Part shown: in pieces, positions 21,575-21,879 of the stretch
Layout of the letters: each line of letters starts with the position of its first letter
Position numbering within the stretch: position 1 is the first letter of the stretch
Source of the DNA: an uncultured Candidatus Melainabacteria bacterium
GTDB lineage: Bacteria > Cyanobacteriota > Vampirovibrionia > Gastranaerophilales > Gastranaerophilaceae
DNA: 21,879 nt
NCBI GenBank assembly: GCA_934717895.1
Contig: CAKUZO010000031.1
Coordinates: 1-21,879 of the forward strand
Direction of reading: 5' to 3'
Position numbers and translations under genes: made by a program
Notes under the pieces: model-generated
Seen by the model: only the letters and a program-made list of their open reading frames with translations
Database searches by the model: none
Told to the model about the DNA's origin: nothing

Positions 21575-21879
21575 ATGAAAAAATTAATTGTTTTATTGAT
21601 ATTATTATTATTCCCATTAGCAGTTGTTGCGGAAGAATTACCTCCGCGTGGAATAGGGATTGATGTAACAAAGGAAAATTCACCAATACATTGGGGGTAT
21701 TGCGAAGACTATGCTGAATTATTAAAAAAAGCATTTAAAGAAAAAATGAAAAATAACTACCATCGTAGAAATTGGGGAACATGTTATGATTTTGTAATAA
21801 CCCGAAATGGTGATATTGTTGACATGAGGGAAACAATATATCAAAATAATTATTTTGATAGTATTGTAAAGGATATAAT
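21575..21879 (+). CDS. Secreted protein with TonB-C-like C-terminal part, partial (right edge)
   Basis: Begins MKKLIVLLILLLFPLAVVA, a signal peptide cut after VVA, then EELPPRGIGIDVTKE. The 101 codons seen continue through HWGYCEDYAELLKKAFKEKM to CYDFVITRNGDIVDMRETIY and FDSIVKDI. The last part resembles the TonB C-terminal fold ('f.i..nG.i.di.......fd..v...i'), a domain also used in exported proteins unrelated to TonB. Two Cys flank a helix. The frame is cut by the window edge. No ribosome binding site is evident. Codon and base use resemble the host genes at the left, so it is probably not phage. Confidence 0.65.
   Translation, partial: MKKLIVLLILLLFPLAVVAEELPPRGIGIDVTKENSPIHWGYCEDYAELLKKAFKEKMKNNYHRRNWGTCYDFVITRNGDIVDMRETIYQNNYFDSIVKDI

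Overview
This AT-rich window looks like chromosome of a gut-type, non-photosynthetic relative of the Cyanobacteria (Melainabacteria/Vampirovibrionia, most likely Gastranaerophilales). This is an inference from three things: a Ycf23/DUF561 protein (a family of cyanobacteria and plastids), the characteristic prepilin N-terminus KKAFTLAEVLITLGIIGVVA, and lipid A and MCE genes, which indicate a two-membrane envelope.

Left part (1-7872), host genes. On the minus strand an MCE-domain lipid-transport protein precedes lpxK, which runs off the left edge. A 214-residue protein of unknown function has spacing suggestive of a caspase-fold His/Cys pair. A ribbon-helix-helix/NifX-like fusion has a strong internal ribosome binding site and a palindrome inside a near-consensus promoter. 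The ycf23-like gene is divergent from a secreted Deg/HtrA-type protease, and a perfect 8-1-8 inverted repeat resembling Fur-family (Zur/PerR) boxes sits on the ycf23 promoter. After a repeat-like noncoding stretch come a WG-repeat exported protein, a small XRE regulator and a divergent prepilin-like gene.

Middle part (7869-12805), a DNA end-processing cassette. A 1289-residue protein has an inactive, AddB/RecC-like helicase half followed by a complete UvrD/AddA-like helicase half. It overlaps by 8 nt with a stand-alone RecB/Cas4-like nuclease carrying four cysteines placed as for an Fe-S cluster. This resembles AddAB with the parts redistributed. A DUF2582 winged-helix gene follows on the plus strand.

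Right part (13073-21517), a podovirus-like structural module, all on the plus strand. In order it holds a zinc-ribbon protein, a 20-codon ORF, a LuxR-type HTH protein, an amidase (endolysin), a beta-propeller tail protein, the major capsid protein, a probable scaffold, a head-tail adaptor, terminase small subunit, an unknown protein, a GNAT protein and the portal. The order differs from P22-type phages, and no large terminase, integrase, tail fibre or holin is seen. Strong hairpins separate capsid, scaffold and adaptor genes, and a 343-nt hairpin-rich noncoding stretch precedes the terminase gene. The window ends in a secreted protein with a weak TonB-C-like look, probably host.

No tRNA, rRNA, CRISPR array or insertion sequence was seen. 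All assignments come from reading motifs; no database search was possible.
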